From Apostichopus japonicus (lineage: Eukaryota > Echinodermata > Holothuroidea > Aspidochirotida > Stichopodidae): DNA of 64,000 nt. Where the stretch lies: NCBI RefSeq assembly GCF_037975245.1, contig NC_092578.1, positions 7,281,501 to 7,345,500 on the forward strand. The letters are read 5' to 3'. The position numbers were made by a program, and so were the translations under genes. The notes beneath the pieces were generated by a model. The model did no database searches. It worked only from the letters and a program-made list of their open reading frames with translations, and was not told the origin of the DNA. Below are positions 23,451 through 35,419 of the stretch, in pieces (position 1 is the first letter of the stretch; each line of letters starts with the position of its first letter).

Positions 23451-25049
23451 TCGTGCTACATACTGGCTACGCCCTGATCATATGATATCAGTATCAGCAG
23501 ATTTTGTTTCCTGTTTAAATTCTTTTACATGTTCTTTTACATAATATATCAGAAAGACAAACATAGTGCTCTTTTACAAGTTTTCCAGTAGGATGATTCT
23601 TGTTTATTGTCCAATGTCTGGACTTTAATACATTTGACGAACTTTACTGATGGACAATATAAACTTTCATATTTTGTAATACAGCCAGATATGCAGTGGC
23701 CTAAAAACAAATATCGTTATCGCAGTGTATTAGCAGTGTAATAATTATTTATAGGAAGTGCGTATCACGTACCATTGCTAGCTTAGCTTCATAACATGCT
23801 GTTCGTGCAACATCTTAGGACGACTCATTGAACAAACATTGTCGACGTTGTTGTGCATACTGTTCGTGACATTCCATACAGTGCGGTTAGGTAGGCAATA
23901 TGTATTTTATTATGCAGTGGCCAACTGTAGGCTTGTAATTGGCTATAAGCTAAATTTAGCTAATTGCATCTGCCAAACTAAGTAAGTAGTTGAATCAGTA
24001 GGCGTGAATGTTACTACGATTACAATCGAGTTAACGGAGCTGACGAGTATTCAAAAGAGCACTGACAAAATACCATGCTAAAAAAACGACAGTTTAAAAA
24101 AAAAATCGACACTGAAAGGGGGGGAGCGGTCGCTCCCCCTGCTCCCCCCTGGCTACGTCCCTGATACTGACTATACGTTTCATTTTATGTTGTCAATGAC
24201 ACAATAACCCCATCAGTCAAAGGAGATCGAAAACATTTTCAAGGATGAGTCATATAAGGTCCAACAACAGTTGCACTGGGATGTAGTAAACATTCCTCCG
24301 CCACCCCTCTTCGGCCCCATCCCTCCCCCAAACTAGGATAGCCTCTTCCCGATTAAATTCTCACTGATTGAAGACTGTCGGAATCTGGATTTATAAGATA
24401 TTGCTTACTTATACCTATACCTATACGCGGCCACGTATGTAGGGACAAGTCGAAGTGGACGTCGTGTTGAAGGATCGGCATCTTGCAAACTGAAAGAAGC
24501 AACTTCTGACAACAGCTAACATGATTACATTGCGTAAATATTGTGTCAGGTGACATGTCACAATCTAAAAATAATAACAATAATAATAACAATAATAATA
24601 ATGATGATAATAAAAGCCAAATAAAAAATGTGAAACCTAACTTTGCCCCTTTGCCTTTCCTTTGATATATCCGAGGCGCCTGTAAACAGTGTTGTAACTG
24701 ACACCATTCCTAATGTAAGGTCATGTTCAGAATGTCATCACATTTACAGTCATACATTATTGTAAAATCTATTCACATCATTGTAAAATCTATTCGAATA
24801 GATATGGGCGAGGACTCCACCCGACCCTTTCCCACACAGTGGAGCGGTCTTCAACTTCAAGGACCACACCCCTCGTTTTTAAAAAGTCCTGGATCCGTCC
24901 ATGCTCTAAGCAATAATTAAAGGGCTTTTCTGAAACAAATAAATACCAATTATGGTTCCAATAATTTGCTATACGGGACTTGCGACACATTTCGGGCAGA
25001 CCCAAAGCACATGCACCTGTTTTGACTGAACCAAGGTGTATTTGAGTTG

Positions 25050-25444
25050 CAGTGGCGGAGCATCCATACAGTCAGGGGGGGGGGCCGGATGGGGGCCGGG
25101 GGACTCAAATGGACTGCTGGCGCCCTTTTCAGCTTTTGACCACTTTTTTTACTTATTCGCGATTATTGACTTTTATATTGCGCTCTCATCTACCTATTGA
25201 CATTTGTCACATTTTGTAGGTGTAATTTTCTGACAAAATGCTATAACAGCTATTTGTTCTTCGTTTATCTGCAAATTAGCAAGGCCCGGAAAGGGTCATT
25301 TCCGGCGATCTAGGGAGTATCTTTACTCAAAAAATTTCTGTACGCTCCTCGCCAACCTGTGGTGGCTCTCCGCTTAGATAGTGTCGAAAGCACCCATACA
25401 GACCATTCTCGCCCCCCTGACCAATACCCCTAGCTCCGCCACTG
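25050..25444 (-). mobile_element. hAT-like element H5
   Basis: Begins CAGTGGCGGAGC and ends GCTCCGCCACTG. The flanks TTGAGTTG (25042-25049) and GTGAGTTG (25445-25452) match at 7 of 8. It is the same family as H2, reversed. At the matching site copy 2 carries H6 instead, so two elements hit almost the same spot independently. Confidence 0.87.
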
Positions 25445-25528
25445 GTGAGTTGAGCTTTATCTTACCACATATTTACGTATACAAGTTTGTTTCTTGTAAA
25501 GGATTTCTGTTTGAAATCGACTTTCTCC

Positions 25529-26405
25529 TTAAAAAGGGTGTGAAGACTCGCGCACAAAGAAACGTCTCATGCCGGTAATCTGACCTAGTTTCGAATGAGG
25601 TGTAACAAAACTATAATAAAAAACACTGATCCAAGCATGATTTTTAGATCTTTGTCAAGAATAACAAAAGCAAATCTTTTTTTTTTAAATCTGTTCATAG
25701 GAAAGTTGTTCATGACAGTTACTTTATCCAATAGAACAGTGACAACAAGGCGGAGTGTATAGCCTAGTGGTTAACGCCGGCGTCTCCCAGTCATGAGATC
25801 CCCGGTTCGATTCCCCGCCGACAGCAATGTGTGTCGTCTGGCAAGGGTGTTGTTCAATAACAACTTCCCGACATGGACGTTAAATGGATGTGTGCCGAGA
25901 GATTGGCTTCGGTCAGCTTGCGAGTCTATAAGCCTCCATGGCTTCTTTCGCGAGTTCCTGCTTGCGGGAAGATCACATATACATACATACATACATACAA
26001 TGGTTTGGTTTCTGCATGTGTCATTTATGTACTGAACAAACTGGAAACTTAAAGGGTGTGAAGACTCGCGCACAAAGAAACGTCTCATGCCGGTAATCTG
26101 ACCTAGTTTCGAATGAGGTGTAACAGAAGTGTTAGACACTACCAGCGATCCCAGAAAATGCACACACAGCTTGCTACCGTCGGTAATTAGACACTAGTGT
26201 ATAATCAATACATACAGCTACGGTCAATACCCACAACACAGTGTACATAGCAGCGATGGACATCTCAGGTCTAGATAACAATGTACGACGTTTCATTACT
26301 GTCTGCATTTTGTAGAGACAAGAGAAAAACTTCACTTGCAAGCAAAGGAAAGTTAACTTTTTCAGAGCGCGGCACACGGTTTGGGGCGAGTCCTCAATGC
26401 ATTAA
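25529..26405 (-). mobile_element. TTAA-flanked repeat, copy 2, with nested SINE
   Basis: Reverse copy of the 11997-12527 repeat. TTAA lies at 26402-26405, internally at 26049-26052, and at 25529-25532. The GAAGACTCG-type terminal repeat occurs three times: at both ends and internally. A SINE splits it at about 25745-26000. The homologous uninterrupted sequence at about 12390 kb-scale position 12,390 is the empty site. Confidence 0.8.
25747..25999 (+). mobile_element. tRNA-derived SINE
   Basis: The head GGCGGAGTGTATAGCCTAGT...GGTTAACGCC contains an A box and GGTTCGATTCCCCGCC a B box. The body GCGAGTTCCTGCTTGCGGGA and a tail of ACAT repeats follow. The host repeat at 12375-12400 lacks it, which fixes the insertion limits. 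The same family occurs at 29779-30012. Confidence 0.85.
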
Positions 26406-26458
26406 AACAACTGACCAATGGTATGCACGTAAAAGCAGAGTAGATGGTCCGACATTGC

Positions 26459-26498
26459 CTCTCTTGCCTTCATCATTCCTTGGAACCATCAGCAATGC
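26459..26498 (-). pseudogene. Exon d, copy 1, damaged
   Basis: Homologous to the small exon at 36522-36569 but 8 bp shorter (TTATTTCA missing), which breaks the frame. The splice donor reads GCAATG instead of GTAATG. It supports the view that the copy 1 gene no longer makes the full protein. Confidence 0.6.
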
Positions 26499-26599
26499 CT
26501 TTAATATCAATGAGACAGCGGAGGGAGGGGAGGGGAGGGGGAGGGGTAGGGGTGTGAGCAACAGAGTAGACACAATAAATGAACAATAGAAAGACAACA

Positions 26600-27590
26600 A
26601 AAGTAATCTATTTACCAACTTTATCGTTACTTTACCACATATCGTGTGAAATGTTTTAGACATTCATTGACAACGAATGCATTCTTATTTTTCAGTGAAG
26701 TTTGGACAAAAAAGAAAAGAAAAAAGATGGAGAACCGATTGTAAGTGAATATGCATCTTTAACACCAAACCTGATGCTTCACATTAATTTTTTAGAACAA
26801 AATATTGAACATCACTTGTTTATTTTCTCTAAACATGGTTAGGTACGAATTTCATACGTAAATTTCAAACATAATTTTAACTTTTAATTTGAAGTTGTGA
26901 AAATATGTTTAAAAATATTTCAACTTTAGAAAATTAAAAAATGTTAATTTTTAAATCTTTGAAATATTTAATATGACAATTTTAAAAATTTCTTAAAACA
27001 TTTTATTTTGAAAGAAATAGTAGTAAAATAGACTACTTTAATCAGAAATGTTATTTATCATTTCACATTTCTGTTTCTCATCATATTCACCCCATGATTA
27101 CTTACTTCTAGCAATGATCCTTCTCTCAAAATCAAAAGTCTAGAGCTAGGACCTCTAACATTAATATCATCACCACTGATTGCATGCTTACAACACTGAA
27201 GTAGCAGATGTACCCATGCAGTGTAAGCCTACTTTGCATATAACAATTGGGGCAGAAGTTCAATACCATTACCTAAATTAAGCTAAATACAATTGACTGA
27301 AACCGTCATTAAAGACAAGAAATAATTCAAAGAGGGTTTGTACAGAACACTACAGAGTAATTGAGAGAATCCAAAATAGGAAACTTGATTGAAAATGCTT
27401 TAAATTACTTAAAATGAAAGGCCAGGTTTTAGAAAGAGGAAATAAAATAAATCAGCAAAATTGAAATGAATATTAAAGTGGAAAAAAAATTACTTCATGT
27501 ATGTTGTGCTATTGTGTTTTGTACTGACCTTTGTGGGTACCAGTATGGATATACCAACAATGATTGACTACTACAAGTTCTGTATCCTCA
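26600..27590. other. AT-rich intronic or intergenic DNA of copy 1
   Basis: Very AT-rich sequence with runs of AAATATTT, colinear with about 36.66-38.3 kb in copy 2. No coding exon is seen. Confidence 0.5.
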
Positions 27591-28955
27591 ACTTTTCTGA
27601 ACAAACCAGACAATATTTCTAGTGGACAACACATAGTACTGTACATAAAATATACCACTATACATGATATCTCATTTTTAATGTACTTTTTCTGTACTAT
27701 TTGGTTTTAAATCCAGCAGTTGTCTACTTGCCAGTTACTACAGCAATGCCTAGCAATGTTGAATTAATCAACAGAGCTGATAAGCTGCAATCAAATTATA
27801 AACTTTTCTGAACATACCAGACAATATTCCTAGTGGACAACACATAGTACTGTACATAAAATATACCATACATGATATCTCATTTTTAATGTACTTTTTC
27901 TGTACTATTTGGTTTCAAATCCAGCAGTTGTCTAATTGCAAGTTACTGCAGCAATGTCTAGCAATGTTGAATAAATCAACAGAGCTGATTAGCTGCAATC
28001 AACAACACATAGTACTGTACATAAAATATACCATACATGATATCTCAATTTTAATGTACTTTTTCTGTACTATTTGGTTTTAAATCCAGCAGTTGTCTAC
28101 TTGCCAGTTACTTTTCTGAACATACGAGACAATATTCCTAGTGGACAACACATAGTACTGTACATAAAATATACCATACATGATATCTCATTTTTAATGT
28201 ACTTTTCAGTACTATTTGGTTTTAATCCAGCAGTTGTCTACTTGACCGTTATACACAAATATCCAGCAGAGTTGAATACACCAACAGAGCTGATAAGCTA
28301 CAATCAAATTGTAAACTTTTCTGAACATACAAGAAAATATTCCTAGTGGACAACACATAGTACTGTACATAAAATATACCATACATGATATCTCATTTTT
28401 AATGTACTTTTATGTACTATTTGGTTTTAATCCAGCAGTTGTCTACTTGCCAGTTACTTTTCTGAACATAGGAGACAATATTCCTAGTGGACAACACATA
28501 GTACTGTACATAAAATATACCATACATGATATCTCATTTTTAATGTACTTTTCTGTACTATTTGGTTTTAATCCAGCAGTTGTCTACTTGACCGTTACTT
28601 TTCTGAACATAGGAGACAATATTCCTAGTGGACAACACATAGTACTGTACATAAAATATACCACTATACATGATATACCTCATTTTTAATGTACTTTTTT
28701 CTGTACTATTTGGTTTTAAATCCAGCAGTTGTCTACTTGCCAGTTACTACAGCAATGTCGAATAAATCAACAGAGTTGATAAGCTGCAATAAAATTATAA
28801 ACTTTTCTGAACATACCAGACAATATATATAGTGGACAACATATAGTACTGTACATAAAATATACCACTATACATGATATACCTCATTTTTAATGTACTT
28901 TTTTCTGTACTATTTGGTTTATAATCCAGCAGTTGTCTACTTCCTAGCTAATACA
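27590..28955 (+). repeat. Satellite-like tandem array, about 140-215 bp units
   Basis: About eight units, each with GACAACACATAGTACTGTAC, CATGATATCTCATTTTTAAT, a GTACTATTTGGTTT block and CCAGCAGTTGTCTACTTG. Units vary in length because some lack the AGCAATGT...AGAGCTGAT portion. Neighbouring units are nearly identical, so the array is being homogenised. A diverged relative lies at about 39.95-41.11 kb. Confidence 0.9.
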
Positions 28956-29287
28956 CCAGGCATAGCATTGAACCAACATCGTCAAAAAAAACAACCTCTT
29001 CTTGACACAGGAGACAGATAACAACATAAAATGACAAAGAACATGAAGATAACTTGAAGAAAAATGCATGTGAAGTTTTTCTACATACCTTTCTACCTAC
29101 CTTTCTACATGGTTTATAATCCAGCAGTTGTCTACTTCCTAGCTAATACACCAGGCATAGCATTGAACCAACATCGTCAAAAAAAACAACCTCTTCTTGA
29201 CACAGGAGACAGATAACAACATAAAATGACAAAGAACATGAAGATAACTTGAAGAAAAATGCATGTGAAGTTTTTCTACATACCTTT
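28917..29287 (+). repeat. Nearly perfect 178-bp duplication
   Basis: 28917-29094 and 29110-29287 are the same sequence, from GGTTTATAATCCAGCAGTTG to GTTTTTCTACATACCTTTCT, with no difference that I could see. It is followed by short CTACATACCTTT repeats. Confidence 0.88.
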
Positions 29288-29778
29288 CTACATACCTTTC
29301 TACATACCTTTTCTACATACAACATTCCTAGTAGATAACACACAGTAAAACCAGAATAGTAAAAATTGATGTTATAAATATGTAATAACTGTTACCGAAT
29401 TTGACATAAAAACGCACACCAAAGACCAATGCTCAACCAAATCCAGTTCCATCCTAATTACATATTGTAGTTGGAGGATGAGGGGTGGGTTGGTGTGGGG
29501 CTTCGGAGGCAAAAGGAACTGTCCTTCTCACCAACCATATTGCTTCGTACCAGCCAACTATCCAGCCAATGTTCCTGAATCAGCATGTCCACCTCTGAGA
29601 TGCAATGAAAAACAAAAATTGTGGTCCATCATTAACAGTATTCAAGGAGAATATGCAAGTCTGATGTGTCATGTGACAATCAGTACCATTTATTACAGTC
29701 TTTCTATCTCATCGTTTCCATGAACCATAAATATTAACCTTAAGACTTTAATGCATGTGTTAGCAGTGGTTAACGCCG

Positions 29779-30012
29779 GAGCCTGGAGTGTTAGCTCAGT
29801 GGTTAACGCCGGTGCCTTTCAATCATAAGGTCCCCGGTTCGAGTCACTCCCAGATTAATATATGTCGTCCAGTTACAGAGTTGTTGACAATTGACAATTC
29901 ATAATCATTGACGTTTAATATGAATCTAAGAGACTGACTTCGGTCAGCTTGCGGCTTTGATAAGCCAATGAGGCTTCTTCGCGAGTTCCTGCTTGCAGGA
30001 GGATCTAATATA
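29779..30012 (+). mobile_element. tRNA-derived SINE, second copy
   Basis: The head has TTAGCTCAGTGGTTAACGCC (A box) and GGTTCGAGTCACTCC (B box). The body carries GACTTCGGTCAGCTTGCG and GCGAGTTCCTGCTTGCAGGA, shared with the 25747 copy. A partial head (GTGGTTAACGCCGGAGCC) lies just upstream at 29766. Copy 2 lacks it at the matching place. Confidence 0.82.
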
Positions 30013-30653
30013 CATGCATGGTTCTATACTGTGAATTATTACCCGAGACCTGGTCGTGAGACTATATCCAGGGTAGTTTGCAATCCTTAACTAGCTCATT
30101 TTATATTTTACACATAGTACAAAAATTCAATACATTTCATTTACTTGACATCATAGCAAAGATATTAGAATATTCTAGCGTAGCGAGAATAGTGGTAGTT
30201 GATATTTGTGACGAGTCGACTGCTTTAATTGTAAGTATGAAACATGAAGAAACAAAACAGACAAAGGGTCAACTAAGAGATTCCACCTTCTTTGTGTGGG
30301 ACACAATGGCAAAGAATCTTGAGTAAGTACAAGGTGTATTTTATGACACAATGATTCCACAAACGACTTGCCTCGTTACATTTTAGTGTATTTTAGTGTA
30401 TTTTCTTACATAGTTACAACCTTTGTGTGACAATACACCGATAATAACAGCTGGAAACTGCCTTTGCTGAAACGTGAGCGTATCTTTAAGTCACTCGGTG
30501 TTTAGATCCTACATCGAATATATTAATAATAAGTTTTGTGCTCTGACCTAAGACAACTTCTCAAATTCTGGCACTGGTGTAGCAATCTTAACAACTTTTG
30601 CTTTGCGATACCAAATGAATTACTCATCCCTCTGTTGACATATTTGTTCTCAC
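30013..30653 (+). other. Conserved non-coding stretch shared by both copies
   Basis: Closely matched to 43555-44191. Both copies keep GAATTAT(T/C)ACCCGAGACCTGG, ACCTTCTTTGT(G/C)TGGGA and ACAATACACCGATAATAACA. An open frame on the plus strand crosses it but is not kept between copies, so I do not call a gene. On the minus strand it is the intron after exon c. Confidence 0.5.
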
Positions 30654-31308
30654 CATTTTGCAGGACTTCCTCCTCACTCATTACTGAAGAGCGAAAGCTA
30701 AATGATGCCCTGAAGGGTGCCTGGTGCTCCTCATACTCCTCCTCGGGATCACCAAAGTAATTTGAGCCGACTGGGGTTGCTTGCTGGAAATACTGATGCG
30801 CCTCATCCTCCTCTTCACCATCTTCCTCCTCAGCTTCACTAGAGGAATTAGAGCTGACTGGGGTTGCTTGCTGGAAATACACATGCTCCTCATACTCCTC
30901 CTCATTATTTTCCTCCTCGGGATCACCAAAGTAATTTGAGCCGACTGGGGTTGCTTGTTGGAACCACAGATGCTCCTCATCCTCCTCCTCCTCCTCCTCC
31001 TCCTCACCATCTTCCTCCTCGGAACCACTAGAGGAATTTGAGCCGACTGGGGTTGCTTGCTGGAAATACTTATTCTCCTCAGAACAGTGCGAGTCACCAT
31101 CAGGAGGAAGACTGGCTCCAGGCATTGAGGTAGCCCTCTTGAAGAGCGACTGCTCATTTTGTTCCCATCCTCTCACTTCTGCAATGAGAGAAATCGCTGG
31201 GTCTAGCTGACCGCCACTGAGCTTTAGTGAAGATCTTGACTCCATGATTTCCTCCTGCATCTGGCATTGGTCTTGTAAAGGGGCTGATAATCCAAAGGCA
31301 TCTGACAC
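30654..31308 (-). CDS. Acidic-repeat protein, exon c, copy 1 (gene copy probably truncated)
   Basis: A 655-bp exon, phase 0 in (acceptor TCTCTGTCACAG), phase 1 out (donor GTGAGAAC), open throughout. It encodes VSDAFGLSAPLQDQ at the start, then a Ser-rich linker. Four tandem repeats of about 26-37 residues follow, each with (Y/F)FQQATPV(G/S)SN and a run of Glu/Asp, and it ends SFRSSVMSEEEVLQN. I do not recognise the family. It is very acidic and probably unstructured outside the repeats. Compared with exon c of copy 2 it lacks about 36 residues before the repeats and has four repeats instead of two. Exons a and b are deleted from this copy and exon d is broken, so expression of a normal product is doubtful even though the frame is intact. 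Confidence 0.6.
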
Positions 31309-31315
31309 CTGTGAC

Positions 31316-32002
31316 AGAGACAACCAGAAAACGAAAATGTTTAGTGGTTCCGATGCTTAAAGATATTTATAGTATAACCATAATTGGAAAAAAATGTTTT
31401 TTCTGCATGCAAGCATCAAAAGCCACATTTACATTACCAATCAGAACTTGTGCTAGTTGTACAGCATAAAAAACAAGAAAATTTTATTTGAGCCTCTTGT
31501 TTCAATGATACCTAGTTCTTGGTATCACACCCCGCACTCACAATCAACAAAAATTTTCTGTTAACATGCTTTCTGATATTAAACACTGCCTTACGTCTAT
31601 GCAAGAGAACAGACTATAATACTATGTCAATCTTATCTGATGAAAAAAAAAAGTTATTCATCATCCTCAACTTGCATGTAGCACGTGCATAAAATCTTAG
31701 AGAGTACAAATGCCCTTGCTCCCATTGGGGTTGAAGGTCAACTGAGTTCCAAATCTGTGAAACTTGTTAACACAAAGAGTCAATTTGTAAAGCTCAACAG
31801 GTAGTAAACATTGTCTGTTCTTCTGTGAAGGTCAAAGGTCAAAAGTATCAAAACCTTGTAAACATAACTCCAAGAACAAGCTTGAATGCACTTGAGGGTG
31901 TAGACCACATGTATACTGTCAGTGCAAGTGTTTCAGTGATGCAAATATGTCAAAATGGATAATTGTCATTGGTCAATCTTCGTTTAAATCTTTGATCAAG
32001 TG
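31316..32002. other. Copy 1 sequence bridging a 3-kb deletion
   Basis: Matches copy 2 from about 48085 up to TTATTCATCATCCTCAACTT (copy 1 about 31665, copy 2 about 48326), then jumps to the sequence at about 51370 (AGAGAGTACAAA). The missing part of copy 2 contains exons a and b. A perfect DR1-type element AGGTCAAAGGTCA lies at 31829-31841. Confidence 0.65.
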
Positions 32003-32349
32003 TTGAAAGGCATTGAAGACTCGCCCCAAACCGCGCTCTGAAAAAGTTAACTTTCTGTTGCTTGCAAGTGAAGTTTTCTGCCCGTCGCTACAAAATGCAG
32101 ACAGTAATGAAACGTGATACCTTGTTGTCTTTAGCTGGACCTGAGATGTCCATCGCTGTTTCGTTTGTACACTGTGTTGTGGGTATTGACCGCAGCTCTG
32201 ACTGTACACTGGTGTCTAAGGTAGCAAGCTGTGTGCATATTTTCTGGGATCGATGGTGGTGTCTTACACTTCTGTTACACCTCATTCGAAACTAGGTCAG
32301 ATTACCGGCATCAGACGTTTCTTTTTGCGCTAGTCTTCACATCCTTTAA
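32003..32349 (+). mobile_element. TTAA-type MITE, copy 3
   Basis: TTGA then AAGGCATTGAAGACTCGCC at the left, and CTTCACATCC then TTTAA at the right. The matching place in copy 2 (51729-51732) reads TTCA with no insert, giving an empty site with a single 4-base target. Confidence 0.82.
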
Positions 32350-32372
32350 GTTAGGATTACCATTCGTCCTGA

Positions 32373-32741
32373 TTAATCAATATTCATTCATACTTAGTAA
32401 AGATTCCTAAATCCTATTGGTCCATTCAGGTCAGCTGACCGTGGTTAATCCTGTGAGTAACGCACAGTAAAATTACGGGGCATCACTTTAATAAATCTTT
32501 GGTTATATGTAACCAAAAATGTTTTGTTTTATGATTTTCCCCCACACAAATGGTAGTGTATGAATGAACGGGGTTAATCAACGGTCTAGCGTGCGTTACT
32601 CACATGATTAATGCACTCCGGGTGTTAATGTTATCGCTGGATGCACCAGGGCTCCGCCCTCGTGCATCGCTTGCATTATCCCCGATCGTGCATTAATCCT
32701 GTGAGTAACACACGCTAGACCGTTGATTAACCCCTTATTGT
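32373..32741. mobile_element. Foldback element with 47-bp inverted arms
   Basis: Absent from copy 2, where the flanks meet at about 51747-51751. The inner arms 32570-32616 and 32688-32734 are inverted repeats with two mismatches in 47. A second hairpin sits in the loop (about 32640-32668, GATGCACcAGGGC...GCCCTcGTGCATC). TTAATCCTGTGAGTAAC occurs both in the left part and in the right arm. Confidence 0.85.
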
Positions 32742-32749
32742 CACGCCGT

Positions 32750-34050
32750 CAGAGTAAATATTCCCTACTTTCTCAATGTACTGGTAATGCTCAAAAATAT
32801 GTTTTTAGGATATATGTAAGCTAAAAAGGTACACATTTAGTATGGTGCATCACTAACTGCATGTCTATGTAACCCTTTGGGAAGGATGCATCACACAAAC
32901 ATGATTGATGGGGATATACAACTAGATCCACAAGCTTTGCGTGAAAAGCTGTGAAACGTTGGCTATGTTAAATTTAATAGTTATGTAGTTATGTCATTTT
33001 GGGCTAAACCAGACCAGGCCTTAGTAGTTAGTGCCCATCAGGCTATTGCTTTAATTGTAATATTTTGTTAAACATGAAACTATTGCAAATTCTACTTTGG
33101 ATTAAACTGGTGTACATTGCAATAAATATGACACCATTTGAGAGGCCCTATGAAGCCCTCTTTAAGAACCAAAAGTTTCTTTAAAGATGAGGGAGGCATA
33201 CACCCCTTGTCTCCAAAAGCTGCCAACCACCAAAACTTTGGGACCTGCTTTTGTCACTAATCTTTTATCATAAAACTTATGAGTTTGAGAGGGAGAGGGG
33301 GGGGGGGGGGTAGGCTCCAACATCACTATTTTCCCTGTTATCTTGAAGAAACTATGGCCCACCTTTGGATTAGCTGAATAACTGGACACTTTATGTTGTA
33401 AAAATAACTACTATTAGTATTTATTAATGTAAGATCAACTTTTCTTTACAATGCTTGAATAGACAGGAGTAGGCTGCTTCCACAATGTGAAGGCCACAGT
33501 GTGTAATTGTAAAGTAAAGCGTAAAGAGATGGACTATTATTTGTGCCTGGGTCAGTTAATTAAATCACCATTTGCATCATGTTTCTGTGATAACTTTTAT
33601 CTTAATTGGTCCTAGGGTCATTGATGGCGATCGTCTGTCACTCCTCTTTGTTTTTTTCATCCAGACTTAGCTTGGCCCAGCCCTTACCAGTGCAAGTAAA
33701 GCATACAATTACAAGGCTATAGCCTTGGCCTATTAATTTTTTACCATGCGAACTTGAATAGCCTAATGAATAATGTTACATTGGCGTAGTCTTAGGCTGC
33801 TTAGTATACTATATCGATTCTACTACGCCAGTAATAAAAGTAAAATCAAAACAACAAATATTCTACCACTCTTACCAGTAACAGGTCGGCTTGTTCCTAG
33901 TTAATAATGTGCCAGAAGTTGTACTGAGGTCTTTCAAATAATCTACAGCCCAGCTATCCCAAATTATGTTTAACATGTTATGAATAAAAACACAATAGTT
34001 TACCGCTCTTTTGAGTTCGGATTACCGCTATGACGACACCTGGATATGTA
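32750..34050. other. End of copy 1, no gene found
   Basis: Colinear with 51780-52130 and then 57880-58530. A 240-bp stretch (about 33155-33390, with a G-run) has no match in copy 2, where the ISL2EU-like element sits instead. No exon is recognised. Confidence 0.5.
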
Positions 34051-34574
34051 TATCTATGTGCGTATGTGCTTATATGGATTGATATGATATGGATGTGCAT
34101 GCATGTGACACAAATATTTACCTGTATGAACGTTTATGGTTGGCCACAGTGGACAAAATTCCATATCCATAGGCGTAGGGGGGGGGGGCTGGGGGAGGGG
34201 GCTGCAGCCCCCAACCAAATATTTTTGTGAATATTCGGGTTATATGCTGAGACTTTTTCGGGCACCTACTGAAAGAAACATAAATTGCAATGTGTTTTTG
34301 CAATGGTAAACTTATATTATTATTATCACTATTATTATAACGACTTGCCCAAAATTATAACCAACATGGAAGGGTAATAACACGGCAAATAATTGTATGT
34401 AATTGGCATGCGATGTAATAACCGATGCATGCCTATATGATATGTAGCCTACGTTAACATGTGGAACGTTTTATATTTTTGAACGCTTAATTATTATTAT
34501 TATTATTATTATTATGGAATCATTCTGAAATCAACTTAATTAAAAACAAACAAAAATATTTGTTAAAAAATTAT
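34051..34574. other. Junction between the two duplication copies
   Basis: Sequence without a partner in the other copy. It contains a G-rich element edge (34168-34215, ending GCTGCAGCCCCC) and an (ATT)n run (about 34488-34514). No coding content is seen. Confidence 0.5.
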
Positions 34575-35419
34575 GAAATTGTGTCAGTTGACTTATGTTA
34601 CAATCTCAACAACAACAAAAATCATACTAATAATATAAAAAAAGGAAAAAGGGGAAACCTTTACTTTACACCAATTCCTAATGGAAGGTCATGTTGTTCA
34701 ATTTTCAATACTTTATATTCATAAATCATTGTAAAATTTATTTGTAATTACACAAAACATAGTAATACATAAACTGAACCATTAGAAATGGAAGCATGTC
34801 TCTCGAAGGTGTAAAATTTAGACTCGATGTTTGGACCTGTGCGTGAAGCAATATCTAGATTTGCTTTCAGTGCGTTGCGGAACTGAGTTATCCATCATAC
34901 AGGCCTAACCATCTGTATCGCGAACATGATGATGACGATGATGCGGTTTTTGGCTTGTTTCTCCAGTAGACTCTTATACCAAATTTAAGCAATCACTTTA
35001 AGCTAGATCCAAGGTGATTGGTGTACACACCCACCTCTTCTACTAAACACAAATTAGTTGAAGTAGTTATTAACACAATCTAGACTAATAATATATAGCC
35101 GAAATATACCGTACCTCAGAATGCATGTTACGTCAAGACATAAAAATAATAAATAAAACTTAAAAATAAAATCTGGGCGAGGACTCCACCCGATCCCCTT
35201 CCACACAGTTGAACCGTCTTAAACTTCAAGGACCAAACCCCCCTTATTTTTTGAAAATCCTGGATTCGTCCATGCTCTAAGCAATAATTAAATGGCTTTT
35301 CTGAAACATAAATAGATCTACCAATTATGGTTCTCATAATTTGTTATACGGACTTGCGACACATTTCGGCTGACCCAAAGCACATGCACCCATTTTGACT
35401 GAACCAAGGTGTGTGTGAG

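Larger units (their letters stand above)
21979..24163. mobile_element. hAT-like composite element H4
   Basis: Starts CAGCGACGTAGCCAGG and ends CCTGGCTACGTCCCTG. A perfect 8-bp target duplication ATACTGAC lies at 21971-21978 and 24164-24171. It carries a subterminal hairpin core at 22059-22110, an inner element at 22291-23166 and a direct duplication. At 2.2 kb it is the largest hAT-like unit here, but no transposase reading frame is seen. Confidence 0.88.
24541..34050 (+). repeat. Tandem segmental duplication, copy 1
   Basis: Colinear with 34575-58530. Landmarks, as copy 1 / copy 2: 24545/34580 (TGTGTCAG(G/T)TGAC), 24790/35170 (GGGCGAGGACTCCACCCGA), 26460/36520, 27190/38090, 29440/41950, 30020/43560, 30654-31308/44192-44762, 31405/48085, 31735/51395, 32760/51785, 33440/57930 and 34010/58480. 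The copies are diverged by many substitutions, so the duplication is old. Confidence 0.85.

Noticed and set aside
27590-28955. CRISPR-like array
   Set aside because: Units are long, contiguous and variable in length with no short fixed repeat and unique spacers. It is a eukaryotic satellite-type array.
30681-31157. 158-codon frame rich in Arg/Met/Ser
   Set aside because: It is the alternative frame of the GAG/GAA-rich exon c. The frame with the repeated YFQQATPVGSN units and correct splice phases is the coding one.
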